A program made the position numbers and the translations under genes. This document shows, piece by piece, positions 33,801-44,708 of a stretch of DNA of 64,000 nucleotides. The stretch is taken from contig CALNVZ010003426.1 in the NCBI GenBank assembly GCA_940671915.1, positions 39,121,413 to 39,185,412 of the forward strand, written 5' to 3'. The DNA is from Paracentrotus lividus (taxonomy: Eukaryota; Echinodermata; Echinoidea; Camarodonta; Echinidae). Within the stretch, counting starts at the first letter, position 1. Every line of letters starts with the position of its first letter. The notes beneath the pieces are model-generated. The model was given only the letters and a program-made list of their open reading frames with translations, was not told the DNA's origin and did not search any database.

Positions 33801-36800
33801 TTCATTTTGCAATATATATTTATGTATGTGCTTACAAATAATTTGTGTTCCTCGATCATGTTTGTAATAAACTAATGTTAAATCAAGTTGTCATATTTCC
33901 CTTACAGGCGTTGCATTTTCAATCTCTATCAGTAAAAATTGACAGGGCATGCCAGATGTATTATCTGCTTTATATTATATTATATAAAAAAGAAATTAAT
34001 GTCCAATTTTTGTGCCTATTTTTGAAGTACATTGTAGATAAGACCCTTATTAGATTTTATGGAACAAAGCATTGACTTGAAAGGTCTGTGAAATAGTGGA
34101 ACCGCTTTTGTGTTTGTTCTTTTCTTTTAAAATATTCTTGCTTTAAAACTTGCACAGGTCTTGTTTATCACTTAAAATATCCATACTGTATATTGTTATT
34201 GGAAATACTACACTGTATTTGAAAGACCCCTCCCCTTTTTTTATTTTTGTGTGGCAATCTTATGATGCCCATACATTGTGTGAGACATTACTTAGTATTC
34301 CCTAAATCTTTTAGGCATATTTTAGCTAGTTTCAGAAAATGCAACTTGTTTGCCAATACCATTCATGCCAATACACAATATAAATGATATTTAGTCAAGT
34401 GTGTAAGTTCATTTACAGTCTATTCTCCTTATAAAGAGCATGGATATGAGATTTTGTTACAGTCTTCCAGAACCAATTCAAACATGTGGACATGCGCAGA
34501 GATGTCAACCCGTTGGAATACTTTTAAACCTGGTGTATAGTTTTGGTAACAAAAAAGGAATTTACACAAAACCGATCAAATATAGTCTCATGTTGTCCAC
34601 ATTGCACTAAAAGATATGTGCGAGAGATCTTGTGACATTGCTTTCATTATTTCCAATGAATTTCATTGAATTTTTTTTAATGAAGTGTAATGTAACTACC
34701 GTTTAGACCTCTGCTGAGAGTTTCGCACGCCGAAGGTTACGGCGTGAATAATGCGAACGATCTGTGTGTAACACGCACACAAGAGAATCCCCATTGGTTT
34801 TCCACGTGAGCGCTAACATGAGTCAGATCCCCGACTTAGCTTTTTTATACTTATATTATGAAATAAAAACACTAAAACGAGATTTCAAGTACTATAATTT
34901 GCTTTATTATTGTTATTGGATTTAATCTTTCATAATTTATCTAAACGCGAATAAAAATTATTTTTTCTTACTCCCGAAACTATACACCAGCTTTAACATT
35001 TGAATGTGAATAGAGCAAATATTTGAAACCCGCTGAACCAAATGAATTCTTCTGATTAATAAATAACCTTTTGCTTTGTCATTTAATTTTGGGAAATGCA
35101 TTCATATGAATAGATTCATTTATCTTGTAACCGAGACATTTGTGTCAGCCATTTCAACTATTTGCGTTATTCACGTTTTAATTTCTAATTTTTAATTCCA
35201 TAGTGTTGGCATCTCTGCATGTGTTAAATTTATGTATTATACTGATATGAATCATTATAATTCAGTACTCACAATGTGCATTTTGTGTCCATCTGACAAT
35301 AATTAAATTACCTAACAATACCTAATGTATGCAATTTTCATTCTTCCTCTTGCGATACCAATACCAAATCAGCAGATTGTAATATTTTGGATATAAATGT
35401 GAGTGAAAGTGTATGAAATCTAAATGTGCATTACAAAGTGTTACAACTTACCATATCAACCTTGCCTAAGTCGAACTAACGTAAGTCAAATTATCGCCTA
35501 AGTCAATGTTCTGTTAATTTCATCTTCTCTTTATATTATTTTGTTGTTAAAACTTTCCGATTAAAAGTCAAAGCTATTTCTTCAGTCCAAACAAATTTGA
35601 CTTACGTGTATGTAGGCAAGGTTGACTGTTAATCTGAAATCTGTTTAACAGTTTGTTTGATGTTCCTACATGTATTGAAATCACATTTCATTTTATTGTT
35701 GATAATATGGTGAATGGCTTTAAGAAAAAGCGTATAAAAATGACCTCTTGTTCCACGTAGCTCTTCCAGTAGCGTCCAGAGTTTGCAAACGTCGTGACCA
35801 AAAGCTCGTAAAGCGTCCTTGCTTTCTCCACCGGTTGGTTCTAAGTGAGACATCATGAGATAGAGAGTGGGGAAAGGCAATATTGGATTGGTGACATATC
35901 ATGACATTGGGTTATTGAAGTACAAGATTGTAGACCCAAAAAGGTGCTAACTGAGCACAGAATTAACAACCTTCCGTCTCTCACAAGACATAATGTACTT
36001 TTCTTTCGGAAGGATTATGTACACTGTCCTCTTCTGCCAAACACTTATATTGTCAGAGAGGGAGAGGGGAGTAAACAGCATAATAATTTGAGACATAGAA
36101 GGGAAATACAGAAAGGGGGAAAAGTTTTTGTAATAAGACAAATGAAATGTGAGTCAAGAGAAAAATTTCTAAGGGAGAAGAAATAATGAAATGAAAGAAG
36201 TGAAAAAGGGAGAGCAATCCCTCTCTGACTTTTCCAAAAATGAAGCATTCAACAGAAGAAACAGGAGCATAATCCATTCTGATTTTAACCAACACAACTC
36301 AATTGTTTCTAAGTTACATATTTGACACCTTGTAGAAAAAATAAAACTCTTACAAATAACAAATAAAACTTGATACTTTATTTTATATGCGCAAATAAAT
36401 GTTACGTGATTCAAACCTTATTTGATAGCGGCTATCTGTTCAAGTGCTAACTTTCAATTCAGTTGTCAAGGTTATAATACAAAATGTACGATATTATAAT
36501 AATGACTTTCCCAAAATTGGCTATACTACTACTTCAAATGTATTTTGCCAAGGATTTCATGGCATTATTATAGAATCAAATATCTCAGGAGATACATTTT
36601 TAAAAGTATTTAGGGTTTTGTGTGATTTGAACAATATTTTAAATATTTTAATAAATCAACATCTGGCCCCATCCATCTTCTTCTCCTTGTTATCTTTTTA
36701 TGTTTTGTTTCTTCTTCTTTTCTTCCCTCCATCGTCCTCTGATCACATTGTTCTTCATTCTTCATCTTCTCAGTTCTTCTGTCTTCTCTTTCTTCTTTAT

Positions 36801-38675
36801 TGGCAGTTCATCTCAACATATTGTTTGGCAAATTGTGCCCTTTTTCATATCATTATCATTACTTCTTGTGATCTACAATCTTTTGTTTTCTTGAAAATGA
36901 AAGAAAACTAATATTACATGTAGCAAATACAAAATTCAATGCATCTATTCAAATATTTACTTCAATAATCTTTAAGATAAAAGTAAGATAATACACAATA
37001 TATAAAATATAAGCAACACATATCCCTTCATGCCATTGCATACATAAACATGTACCTTGACTATTTGACTCAAAGAAAATTGAGACAGACAACAAATGAC
37101 AAAACACAGTAACAACTGTCTGTATTTCATTTAATAAAGTGTGCATTTCTATTAATTTGTATTCCAACCTATTTAAATTTGCAAGGCATGTGAAGGGACA
37201 CCCAAAACTAAAACCAACTGAAGATCAACAATTGACACAAAGAACAAAAGATACAATTGGCATTCCCAGTTTTTTCATTTATTTTTTATTTTCTTTTTTT
37301 TTAATCGCTGATGCCCTCCCCCTCTCTAAAACTGACCATACCCCAATGTTTTACTGCATAGACTTGTAATAGAAAAGACCACAAGAATGCAATAAAAACA
37401 CACTAAGAGATGGATAAGGTTTTATATTGTTTTATTTTCAACAACAATTCTATTATCTGCTTCTTGTCGATCCCTGCTTCATTTGATATCTTAAGACCCT
37501 TACCTGTGCTTCTCGTAACAGAATATTCCATGCATCAGTGTCATAAGAATACACGCCGATTTTCTTCTGGGCTTTCTTCACCTTTTCGGGAACATATCCC
37601 CAGCCCTGTTTATTTGTTGAATGGAGAAAAAAGTTAAGGAAAGAGGGTTAAAATACTGGAATATGTTATAATACTCTTATAGTCTTAAAACTACATTCAA
37701 TTATCTAATTCTGCACAAGAGTTTGGGTCAAGCATTAAAAAACACACATCATTTCAGCTATCTCACAAGTCAGATTATTAAACATCCATTTGCAATGAAA
37801 ACCAAATAAAAGAGATAAAGATAGTCTGGTATAAGAAAAGTATTATGGTCTAGTGGATAATTAGGACGTATACAAGATTCAATTCCTACTGGAACTTGAA
37901 TGAATTTCTTTGAAAGCTTCTGTACCTTATCAGGGCAGCTACACTGTAGACCTGTATCAGCCACACAGAAATGTTGTTAGCCTAACAGAGAACAAACAGT
38001 AGGCCCAGTCATATCTTTTGGATAGTGATACCAAAGATTGATCCCAGATGTAAATAATGCGTTGGTGTGACATTATGCATCATTGCGACATTACCTGTTG
38101 TGCTCTGTTAGGCTAACGTTTCTGTGCAGCCCTTACATAGCTACATGTTGGGAATAATTCAAAGCTCTTGCAAATGGATTGGGGCATTTTTGTCCTTTGG
38201 ATTCAAGTCATGGATAAGCCAATATACTGCTGTTATCCTAATTCTCAGAAGAAGGGAAAAGAAAATATAGAAGAGTGGCAAAAACACTCGGACTCATACA
38301 TACTTCATACGTCACACACATTCTTGTACAATCTACTGATTTATTAGAAATTAAATCCCAGAAACAGAGACCATCAAGCATGGCTGAACTTTATATTTAA
38401 ACTTTCAACTTATCTCCATACTAGTCTTCCACTTTCATTACTTACCGACTACAAATAAAACAACATTTCTCTATAACCAAAATGCACTAACTAGAACAAT
38501 TGTTAGATTTAGAGTCCTTCATAACAATTAAATTCAATAAATGAAAAAATATATACCAAGTCTTCTCTTCAATACATATGCTGTCAAACAATCTTTGAAT
38601 CTAGAAAAATTCAAACAAAAGCTTTTGCAATAAAATAAAAATTAAAAAAAGGAAAATCAGATTTAAATTTAAATA

Positions 38676-38707
<32 letters not shown>

Positions 38708-41700
38708 AAACAAACAAACAAACAAAACAAAAACAAAAATATTAAATCATATGAAGTTTAAACAGGGACTGGAGTAGCAGCACAAAAATAAGTTTCATCA
38801 CAGCATGAATATTCATATTGAATAACAGCGCTGTAAAATTAACCCCAAAAATTAATAACTGACAGCATTTAGATTGGAGTACAAAAATTAAAGGGAAAGT
38901 TCACCCTGGTATAAAATTAGTTTTACAAAATGCAGATAAATAAAAATATGAGAGAAGGTTTAAAGAAAATTGACCAAAATATATTTAAGTAACGAATGTT
39001 TAAATTTTTTATTCTGTTTCTTTTTCTGCATTTATTAAATCCAGTAAAATTCCAGAGTGAAATTTCTCTTTCGATCCTAAAATTACATCTCCCAAACTCT
39101 TGTGCAGTAAAAGTAATACTACAAAGACTTGTAAATGATACACCTTTTGAATTGAACATTGCAAATACGATCAAGAAGTTGCTTTTATTACTGAAGAATA
39201 GCAAAAATAATTGAAGATTCAAAAGCAATATATTTAGAAGTTATTATTATAGTCATTTGACTCAAACAAATGAAGAACATGAACACATAAATCATGAATA
39301 AATGAAAAAAAATGTTGTGACTTCATACAAATGGTAAAAAAAATATACAAATAAATTTCTAAGATTGAAAAAGATACATGTAAACCTTTATGTACTTGTA
39401 AATATTTTCACTGTAATTGCAATGGTCTTTAAATTGATTTTAAAAATATAGACCTATCCTAAAAAACTCATTTATGCAAGATAATTCCGATAATATTAAC
39501 GGTGCTAAATTTACGTAAATAAATGATTTACGAAGAAAAAAAAAAGAAGAATTATTTCTAAGGAAACTCACATCATATAATTTTAGAATGATTAGAAAGA
39601 TATCTTGACTACATGTATAAAAATTACAAATATTAAAGTGAAAATAAGATTTTTTTTTTTCCTTTATATATTTAATTACTACTATTTTTTGTTCTTTTAA
39701 GGGGAAGAGGGTAGTTAAGATGATATGAAAATTACAAATTGATAAATTATCAAAACAACATTGTAAGTAGAAATATATTTTACAATGAAATAAACAATGC
39801 AAGATTTTAAGATTTACTGTAAAAGAATCCATAATTCATATCATGTCAATTAGAAAAGACATATGGTCTGCATGTGGTTGTCAGTAGAACACAAATAATC
39901 AACCACTTTCTATCCTTCTCTCAAAATCATTCCTTCACAAAATTGTCACATCACCTCTTCTTCATCTCTTTAATTAGAAATACTACAATACAAAGCCTCC
40001 CAGGTATTTTCTGGAAATTGAAAGGCACACAAACTGAAGCATTTCATCTCTTACATTGTAGGTGTAATCACATATTGCCAATTCATATGGCAGTTCAGGC
40101 CTATAAATATAGAGCGAGTCTGGCCATCTCATTTACAGTACATGTATGCATCAACATGGCACATATTGCTTTAAATCAGGCAAGCAAAAGAGCAAAATGT
40201 GCCATGCTGATACCTACATACATGTATACCAAGGAGTGCTGCAATATCTCATTGGCCAGACCCTCCATATATTGTACTGGTTCTAGGACATCTACCCCCT
40301 AGACAATTACCCTGGCAACTACATTTGTACCTCCCACCAAAAATCGACCCCATACACCTCTGGGGGTAGTTGTCCTGATATGCATTGCATCCATTATCAG
40401 GCACTTTGATTAACCCCCATGAATCAGCAGAGTGTGATTACATGTACAACTTCATCAATGTTTCCATGTACTCATTATAATGTACATGTATTCTGCCCCT
40501 CATTCTCTAGTACATGTACAGTATGTACATACATGTACATGTAAGCTCTCAGTCTCATGAATTTCTATTTCTTTCTCTCTATTCTCCTCTCATTCTGATA
40601 TACAACTGTATCAAACACATCCTCTCCCTCCCTATTTCTTCTCTCTATAAATCTCATCTCCACTTTAAAATAAACACCTTCTTTCTCTTTCTATCTTTCA
40701 ATTCCCTCAACCTTCTTTCTCCCTTTCTCTCTCTTTCTCTCTCTCTCTCTTTCTGTGTATCACTTTTGCACTGTTCAATTAAAATGTTATGATTAAAAAA
40801 GAGAAAAAGATTATGCAACTGCATAGATTGGACCTTGAATTTCATGAAATTAGGGTCAAGGCCATTTTTTTCAGGGGGCACAAATTCCTCTGCCAGTCTA
40901 CCCTTAAAACCATTATTTCCATAAGTTGACCTTGGTGATCCTTGACCTTTGACCCAAGTAGACTACACCAACCATTTCTGTAATGAAATGTATTTTTTTA
41001 TATTGGGCCATGACTTATAAGCTCATTGCTTCACTTTGGTCCAAACCATATTACGCACCTATGTAAAATGTCATGTAAATAATTTGTTTATTTCTTTGTA
41101 ATATGTTATTTTGCTTTTTATGGTTGAATAAATTTGAATTGAATTGAAAAAAAAAAAAAAAAAAAATCATGTACCTAGTGTATGGTGAACGGCACCATCT
41201 TCAGTGGCAGAGGCATAAAAAAAAAAACTATTTTCTTTCTGGAATTATCAAACTTCTCTTGAAGTTGATTCTCCTTTACCCATTTAATTTAAAGGAATAC
41301 ATGTTAATGTAACTTTCATTTAGACACATCACATATTTACAAAATAATGCTTTCCAAGGAGGTATCCAGGTTAAAAAGCACATTTATTATGTTTATTATT
41401 GTTTATTATTCACTCATATCACACATTTCCACAGTATAAATATTATCAACGTGTAGGCTGCCAAAGTACCAACTGCTCTTGGCAAATTTTCTTCAGAAGT
41501 TACAGGTGGCAGAAAAACACAATTTTTAAAATTTAAACAAAATCCAGCCCTTTGTTTTTAATCAAAATAATGTCATTAATAATTTGATATTCCCGCCCTT
41601 TATTGTTTCCAAACAAATTAAAGTTAGATCATTTATTTAACAAACATGAAACTATTTAAAAGAATGTCAAAACTCGACAAGGAGCTACACGTAGAGCTAT

Positions 41701-42433
41701 ACAGTTAGAGTCACCAAAAAGTAGCTCTACTTTTATTTAGACCTACAACCAACACTCAACATTCACTCATCTTTGATTTTTCCTCAAAATTAATATCCTT
41801 TTTAAGTTCTACACATTTTCCCTGGTCTACAAAATGTAACTAGGTTCTTAATGTAACTTAAATTAATCACAAAAAGTCAAATTATTGAGGCTAAAATCGT
41901 TGGCATATTTATCAACTTGAAAATCGAACTCAGAATCAGAATCACATTGATTGACAATTAAAAGTGTCCTTGACTCATTTCATTTTCAAACCCCGCGCTG
42001 ATTCAGTAGCAATTCTTGAACTTGCCCCCCCCCCCCCAAATATCGCAATCCCAAAATTCCCAAATATAAAATTGAAAATGTCTGTCAAATTTATTATTTA
42101 TTCTGCAGAAATAAAATGGCTAGATTTCTAGATTGCAGTCAGATCAACACAATTTATGAGACTGACCTACATGAATATATCTTATACATGAAAAATATTA
42201 ATTTCTAGTGTAAAATATGAACCATTTACCGTAAATCTTCACTACAAAAAGTGGAAACTCTTAAAAGTTAAATCAAGATTTACAATACAGTCCCATATGT
42301 ACATTTTTGCGTAGTTTAGAAATTTCAATGCATGCTACAGCAGAAGTCGAGTGCACGCACGTAACGAAATTGAAAGTCAATATCTACTCAATAAACATAC
42401 CGTAAACAGCTCAGATCTTATGTCCCCAGACAT
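21835..42433 (-). CDS. CSTF3: Cleavage stimulation factor subunit 3 (CstF-77), 19 exons
   Basis: CstF-77 is the dimeric scaffold of the CstF complex, which binds GU-rich RNA downstream of poly(A) sites. Exons from 5' to 3': 42433-42401, 37605-37504, 35840-35745, 33712-33680, 33347-33148, 31689-31563, 30960-30883, 30703-30541, 30044-29933 (see exon 9 array), 29157-29041, 28467-28393, 28001-27858, 27442-27340, 26653-26584, 25969-25873, 25292-25194, 24377-24209, 22974-22819, 22040-21835. All junctions are GT-AG and all phases agree except one lost base at exon 9. The product is about 726 aa, close to the 717 aa of human. It starts MSGD as in human, followed by [16 protein letters not shown] repeats run to about residue 550, including [35 protein letters not shown] and [10 protein letters not shown] Pro-rich segment, [18 protein letters not shown], marks the region that binds CstF-64 and CstF-50. 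The C-terminus is acidic, then [13 protein letters not shown], nearly identical to human. Intron 1 is the longest, about 4.8 kb. Confidence 0.95.
23240..23598. mobile_element. Composite insertion: direct repeats flanking a tRNA-like unit
   Basis: Two 54-base direct repeats (23256-23309 and 23530-23583, differing at about two bases, starting AGACAATTAATTTTATTCAT) enclose a 220-bp middle part with a tRNA-like sequence. Outside them AAACAATGTGAATCT (23240-23254) and AAACATGTGAATCT (23585-23598) form a likely target-site duplication in the LINE reading frame. It resembles a very small terminal-repeat retrotransposon or a SINE with duplicated ends. Confidence 0.6.
23371..23450 (-). ncRNA. tRNA-like Pol III unit, not a functional tRNA
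   Basis: On the minus strand TGGTCTAGCGG matches the A box and GGTTCGAATCC the B box of Pol III promoters, and a good T arm (GTGGG-TTCGAAT-CCCGC) is present. The presumed acceptor arms GGGCACT and CGGGCAG do not pair, and GGTCTAG occurs twice in the D/anticodon region. A run of seven Ts (plus-strand As at 23359-23365) follows as a possible terminator. It is therefore a tRNA-derived repeat unit and not a working tRNA gene. Confidence 0.55.
24405..24560. repeat. Copy of an interspersed CTCGTTATAA / TTATAACAAG family
   Basis: It opens with GTGGAAACTCGTTATAATGA, continues with GGTCCTTGGGACCATA and closes with TTGTTGTAACAAG. Relatives lie at about 11690-11850, 12350-12505, 14400-14560, 16850-17140 and 27010-27180. 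No coding capacity is seen. Confidence 0.6.
27192..27315. mobile_element. Small foldback element
   Basis: AAAGGCCCGGTCCCACTGGC at the left and GCCAGTGGGACCGCGCCTTT at the right are inverted repeats with two mismatches. It lies 25 bp outside CSTF3 exon 13, next to its splice donor. Confidence 0.75.
28631..28725. mobile_element. hAT-like foldback fragment
   Basis: CAATGGTGGATCCA and TGGATCCGCCGCTG form inverted ends resembling CAGTGGCGGATCCAGG-type hAT termini, as in the better copy at 42782-42947. About 95 bp, in CSTF3 intron 10. Confidence 0.5.
29385..29475. repeat. Degenerate ATTAGACCAAATGG repeat, second locus
   Basis: Successive phrases such as GGAATTAGACCATATGGGG and GGGATTAGACCAAGTGGCAA repeat every 15-18 bases with systematic variation, next to the exon 9 array. 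Confidence 0.7.
29540..30044 (-). repeat. CSTF3: Triplicated CSTF3 exon 9
   Basis: Three copies of one exon lie at 29933-30044, 29756-29862 and 29540-29647, each with adjacent intron sequence. All encode versions of [20 protein letters not shown] with the following [10 protein letters not shown]. The copy at 29933-30044 has a good TTTCAG acceptor and GTAAGT donor but carries an extra codon (FPTEKG) and lacks one base before the donor, which would throw exon 10 out of frame. The copy at 29756-29862 has the correct in-phase donor (AAAGGG|GTAAG) but no AG acceptor and lacks the ATG codon. The copy at 29540-29647 has a TTTTAG acceptor but internal indels. One of them must supply exon 9, most likely the first, if its missing base is a sequencing error. 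Confidence 0.8.
32440..32500 (-). pseudogene. Duplicate of the 3' end of CSTF3 exon 5
   Basis: On the minus strand this reads [19 protein letters not shown] followed by GTAAGT, closely matching the end of exon 5 ([19 protein letters not shown]) at 33148-33210 and including a perfect donor. There is no convincing acceptor on its 5' side, and it is one base shorter before the donor, so its use would shift the frame. It is a partial exon duplication and probably inert. Confidence 0.7.
32640..33117. mobile_element. Foldback element with TTAA ends, between exon 5 and its copy
   Basis: TTAAAGACCGTGTCATCCTTTT at the left is mirrored by AAAAAGGATGACACTACCTTAA at the right. It is about 480 bp long with no coding capacity. 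TTAA at both ends would suit a piggyBac-type target duplication. Confidence 0.6.
34524..34996. mobile_element. Foldback element with TTAA ends
   Basis: TTAAACCTGGTGTATAGTTT at the left and AAACTATACACCAGCTTTAA at the right are inverted. It is about 470 bp long in CSTF3 intron 3, again with TTAA at both borders. Confidence 0.65.
35455..35632. repeat. Inverted-repeat fragment
   Basis: TCAACCTTGCCTAAGTCGAA is mirrored by a block ending AGGCAAGGTTGACT, with TAACGTAAGTCAAATT inside echoed by AATTTGACTTACG. It lies about 110 bp from CSTF3 exon 3. Confidence 0.5.
37960..38130. mobile_element. Small foldback element in CSTF3 intron 1
   Basis: CACAGAAATGTTGTTAGCCT plus AACAGAG at the left is mirrored by CTCTGTTAGGCTAACGTTTC plus TGTG at the right. 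About 170 bp. Confidence 0.65.
38140..42400. other. CSTF3 intron 1, remainder: no further gene
   Basis: The stretch is AT-rich. It contains an AAAAC/AAAC repeat (about 38690-38745), TACATGTA-rich DNA (about 40440-40545), a CT-rich tract (about 40565-40755) and a (TTGAA)n plus A tail at 41125-41166 that looks like the 3' end of a LINE. No exon is seen. Confidence 0.5.
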
Positions 42434-42610
42434 CTTCAAATTATGAAAATATAGGAATTATACCAAACAGACGATATTGTATATTCTTGAAGCACAATTC
42501 TAGCTCAAAATCTGGCAGAAAATGGCGATGAAAGTAGCGCGAACATCAGAACACGCACGTCGTCAACAAAGTGACCCGGATGTTGAGTGGCGGCGGCGGC
42601 TAGCTCAATC
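42434..42610 (-). promoter_or_regulatory. CSTF3: Probable CSTF3 promoter and 5' UTR
   Basis: The DNA just upstream of the CSTF3 start codon becomes CpG-rich (GCGGCGGCGGCTAG around 42590, and CACGTCGTC around 42555), in contrast to the AT-rich surroundings. No TATA box is obvious, as is usual for a housekeeping gene. A short upstream ATG frame exists near 42515, if transcription starts above it. Confidence 0.4.
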
Positions 42611-42781
42611 GATCTCGACTCGAGTCATAATTTATTTAGTATAAAAAAAGTTTTTCCATTTCCAATGATCAACAAATAGATTTACAAAGAAGTGAGTCAT
42701 CATAAACAGGTCCGGTTACCACAAAGAAAATTACATTTTACTCTTGAACAAGTGTTTGGTATCATAGTGAGGGTTCTACTG

Positions 42782-42947
42782 CAGTGGCGGATCCTGGGGT
42801 GGATCCAGGATTTGAAAATAGAGGGGACGCCTGGCCTGATCATATTAAGGAGTGTGTGCCAACAACATTTTCCAATTTTAACACTATACAGTCTCTAAGT
42901 GGTTTTGAAATTATAGCGGGGGCGCGCGTCCCCTGGTTCCGCCACTG
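42782..42947. mobile_element. hAT-like miniature foldback element
   Basis: The left end CAGTGGCGGATCCTGGGG and right end CCCCTGGTTCCGCCACTG are inverted. Flanks GTTCTACT and GTTCTATA are a possible imperfect 8-bp target duplication, the length expected for hAT elements. Non-coding, 166 bp. Confidence 0.65.
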
Positions 42948-42956
42948 GTTCTATAG

Positions 42957-43110
42957 GACACCTCGCGGCCCCCTGGACCCTCGAGGACATTCACCCCCTA
43001 CGACCACCCCCCCCGCCCCTATATAGGGCAATCACCCACGAGGACAAATACCCCCAGACTACTACTCCCGGACAAGTACCCCCATGCAGCCAACCCCCGG
43101 AGCCAACTAT
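42957..43110. repeat. Degenerate GGAC-A-TACCCCC minisatellite
   Basis: Phrases such as GGACATTCACCCCCTA, GGACAAATACCCCCAGA and GGACAAGTACCCCCATG repeat at 15-35-base spacing. Similar phrases occur at about 40285-40380 and 17040-17065. Confidence 0.55.
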
Positions 43111-43489
43111 ATCCCTAGCTTCTTCTTCTTCTTTTCTACTTTTTTCTACTTTTTTAAAAGTCAAATACATGTAATATGAACAGTTTGTGTTGTGACGTCT
43201 TATTTTCGACCGGATCAAGCGAGAGAATGGTCAGTAATACTAGTATATCTTTTCATGATCTATAAATAGGTATTCCCAGTTATTTGTTACTCCTTTCCAG
43301 CACCATTATCTTTCCCGAACGGTGTCGATTTGTTTTGGCGATTGGGAGGGGGATGATCGTCGATATTTCCTCTTTTCCTCAATGTGACACATACGATGGT
43401 ATATGATCGCAGTGTCCATTGTTGGGGGTGGGGTAATGCTTGTATACACACATGCATATAAATATGGGAAAATGTATTGTATGTATAAT

Positions 43490-44300
43490 GCGAGCGCGAA
43501 GCGCGAGCCGAAAATTTTCCCGATAACAGTGACATAAAAAGGAATTTGTAGCATAAATGTAACATAAACGAGGAAGGGGCTCTAACTGGTTTGTTCAAGG
43601 GGCACCATGATGATGTGTGGCTACAGATAATATGCATGCATGTCGAGTATCTAATAGTACATATTTTCGAATCAATTATGCGAGCGCCAAGCACGAGCTG
43701 AAAATTTTCTCAATAATAGTGACATGAAATGGGAGATATATTATAGAATAATGCGAATTCAAAACGGGGAAGGGGCTTTATCTGGTTTATTAAAGGGGGC
43801 CATCATGATGTAATGTCTGTACACACATGCACATTATTATGCATATGAGTACTAGTATAATTATCGTCGAATTAATAAGGCTGTAGTGCGAGCGCGAAGC
43901 GCGAGCTTAAACTTTTCTCAATAATATTGAACTGAAACATGGTATTTGTAGTGTTATATGACTATAAGTGCGAAATTGGTGGAGGGTTAGGGGGCTTTAA
44001 CTGGTGATTAGAAGCGGAACATCATGACGTAATGTAATGCAAACAAACGCAAATATATATGGACGAATTCCAGTTTGGGCAATATTGTGCGAGCGCGAAG
44101 CGCGAGCTGAAAATTTTCTCAATAATAGTGACCTGATAAAACAAGATAGGTCTACTTCAGTGTAGCCTCATGGGAGCACGAAATGGGGAGGGAGTTGTCG
44201 TTTTAAACAAACCATCGTGACGTTAATACATACATAAAAGACGAACAAAGTCATAATAAGTTATATCATGCGAGCGCGAAGCGCGAGCTGAACATTTTCA
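43490..44300. repeat. ~195-bp tandem array with GCGAGCGCGAAGCGCGAGC core
   Basis: The core GCGAGCGCGAAGCGCGAGC (with one variant) lies at about 43490, 43679, 43888, 44089 and 44270, spaced 181-209 bp. It is followed each time by TGAAAATTTTCTCAATAATAGTGA or a variant, and more loosely by GGGGAAGGGGCTTTAACTGG and ACCATCATGATG. The core is GC-rich in otherwise AT-rich units. Confidence 0.8.
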
Positions 44301-44390
44301 GGCAATTTTTAAATAGTTATCTAAAATTTGATTGATTTAATTGAAAAGAGGGCATTTAGCCCCCGGAGAATAATGGAAGTGTATTATACA

Positions 44391-44708
44391 CACTGTAAAA
44401 AATATTTGTATTTTTACAGCAAATCTGCTGTCAGCAGAGTCGCCATAAAAAACGTATTATGAAAAACAGTTTTGTTGTAAATTTCTCCTGCAAATAATTA
44501 CATGAGAAATACAAAATATACATCAGGAGTAACACATTTGTTCCGTTTTAACCAACTGTGTAAGCTATAGAACTGTAATGATTTTTTTTCTTTCTTCTCT
44601 TTCATTAATTATTAGAGGAGAAATTTACAGCAAAACTGTTATTTTAAATTACATTTTTGTATGGCGACTCTGCTGACATCACTTTGCTGTATTATTTTTT
44701 TTACAGTG
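44391..44708. mobile_element. Foldback element with CACTGTAAAAAA ends
   Basis: CACTGTAAAAAAT at the left mirrors TTTTTTTACAGTG at the right. Inner blocks also pair, for example CAGCAGAGTCGCCAT with ATGGCGACTCTGCTG and GAAAAACAGTTTTGTTGTAA with its counterpart. About 318 bp, non-coding. A solitary end of the same type lies at about 45811. Confidence 0.75.

Noticed and set aside
43287..43694. 135-codon minus-strand open frame
   Set aside because: It runs through the ~195-bp tandem array and adjoining repeat DNA and has no protein-like conservation between units.
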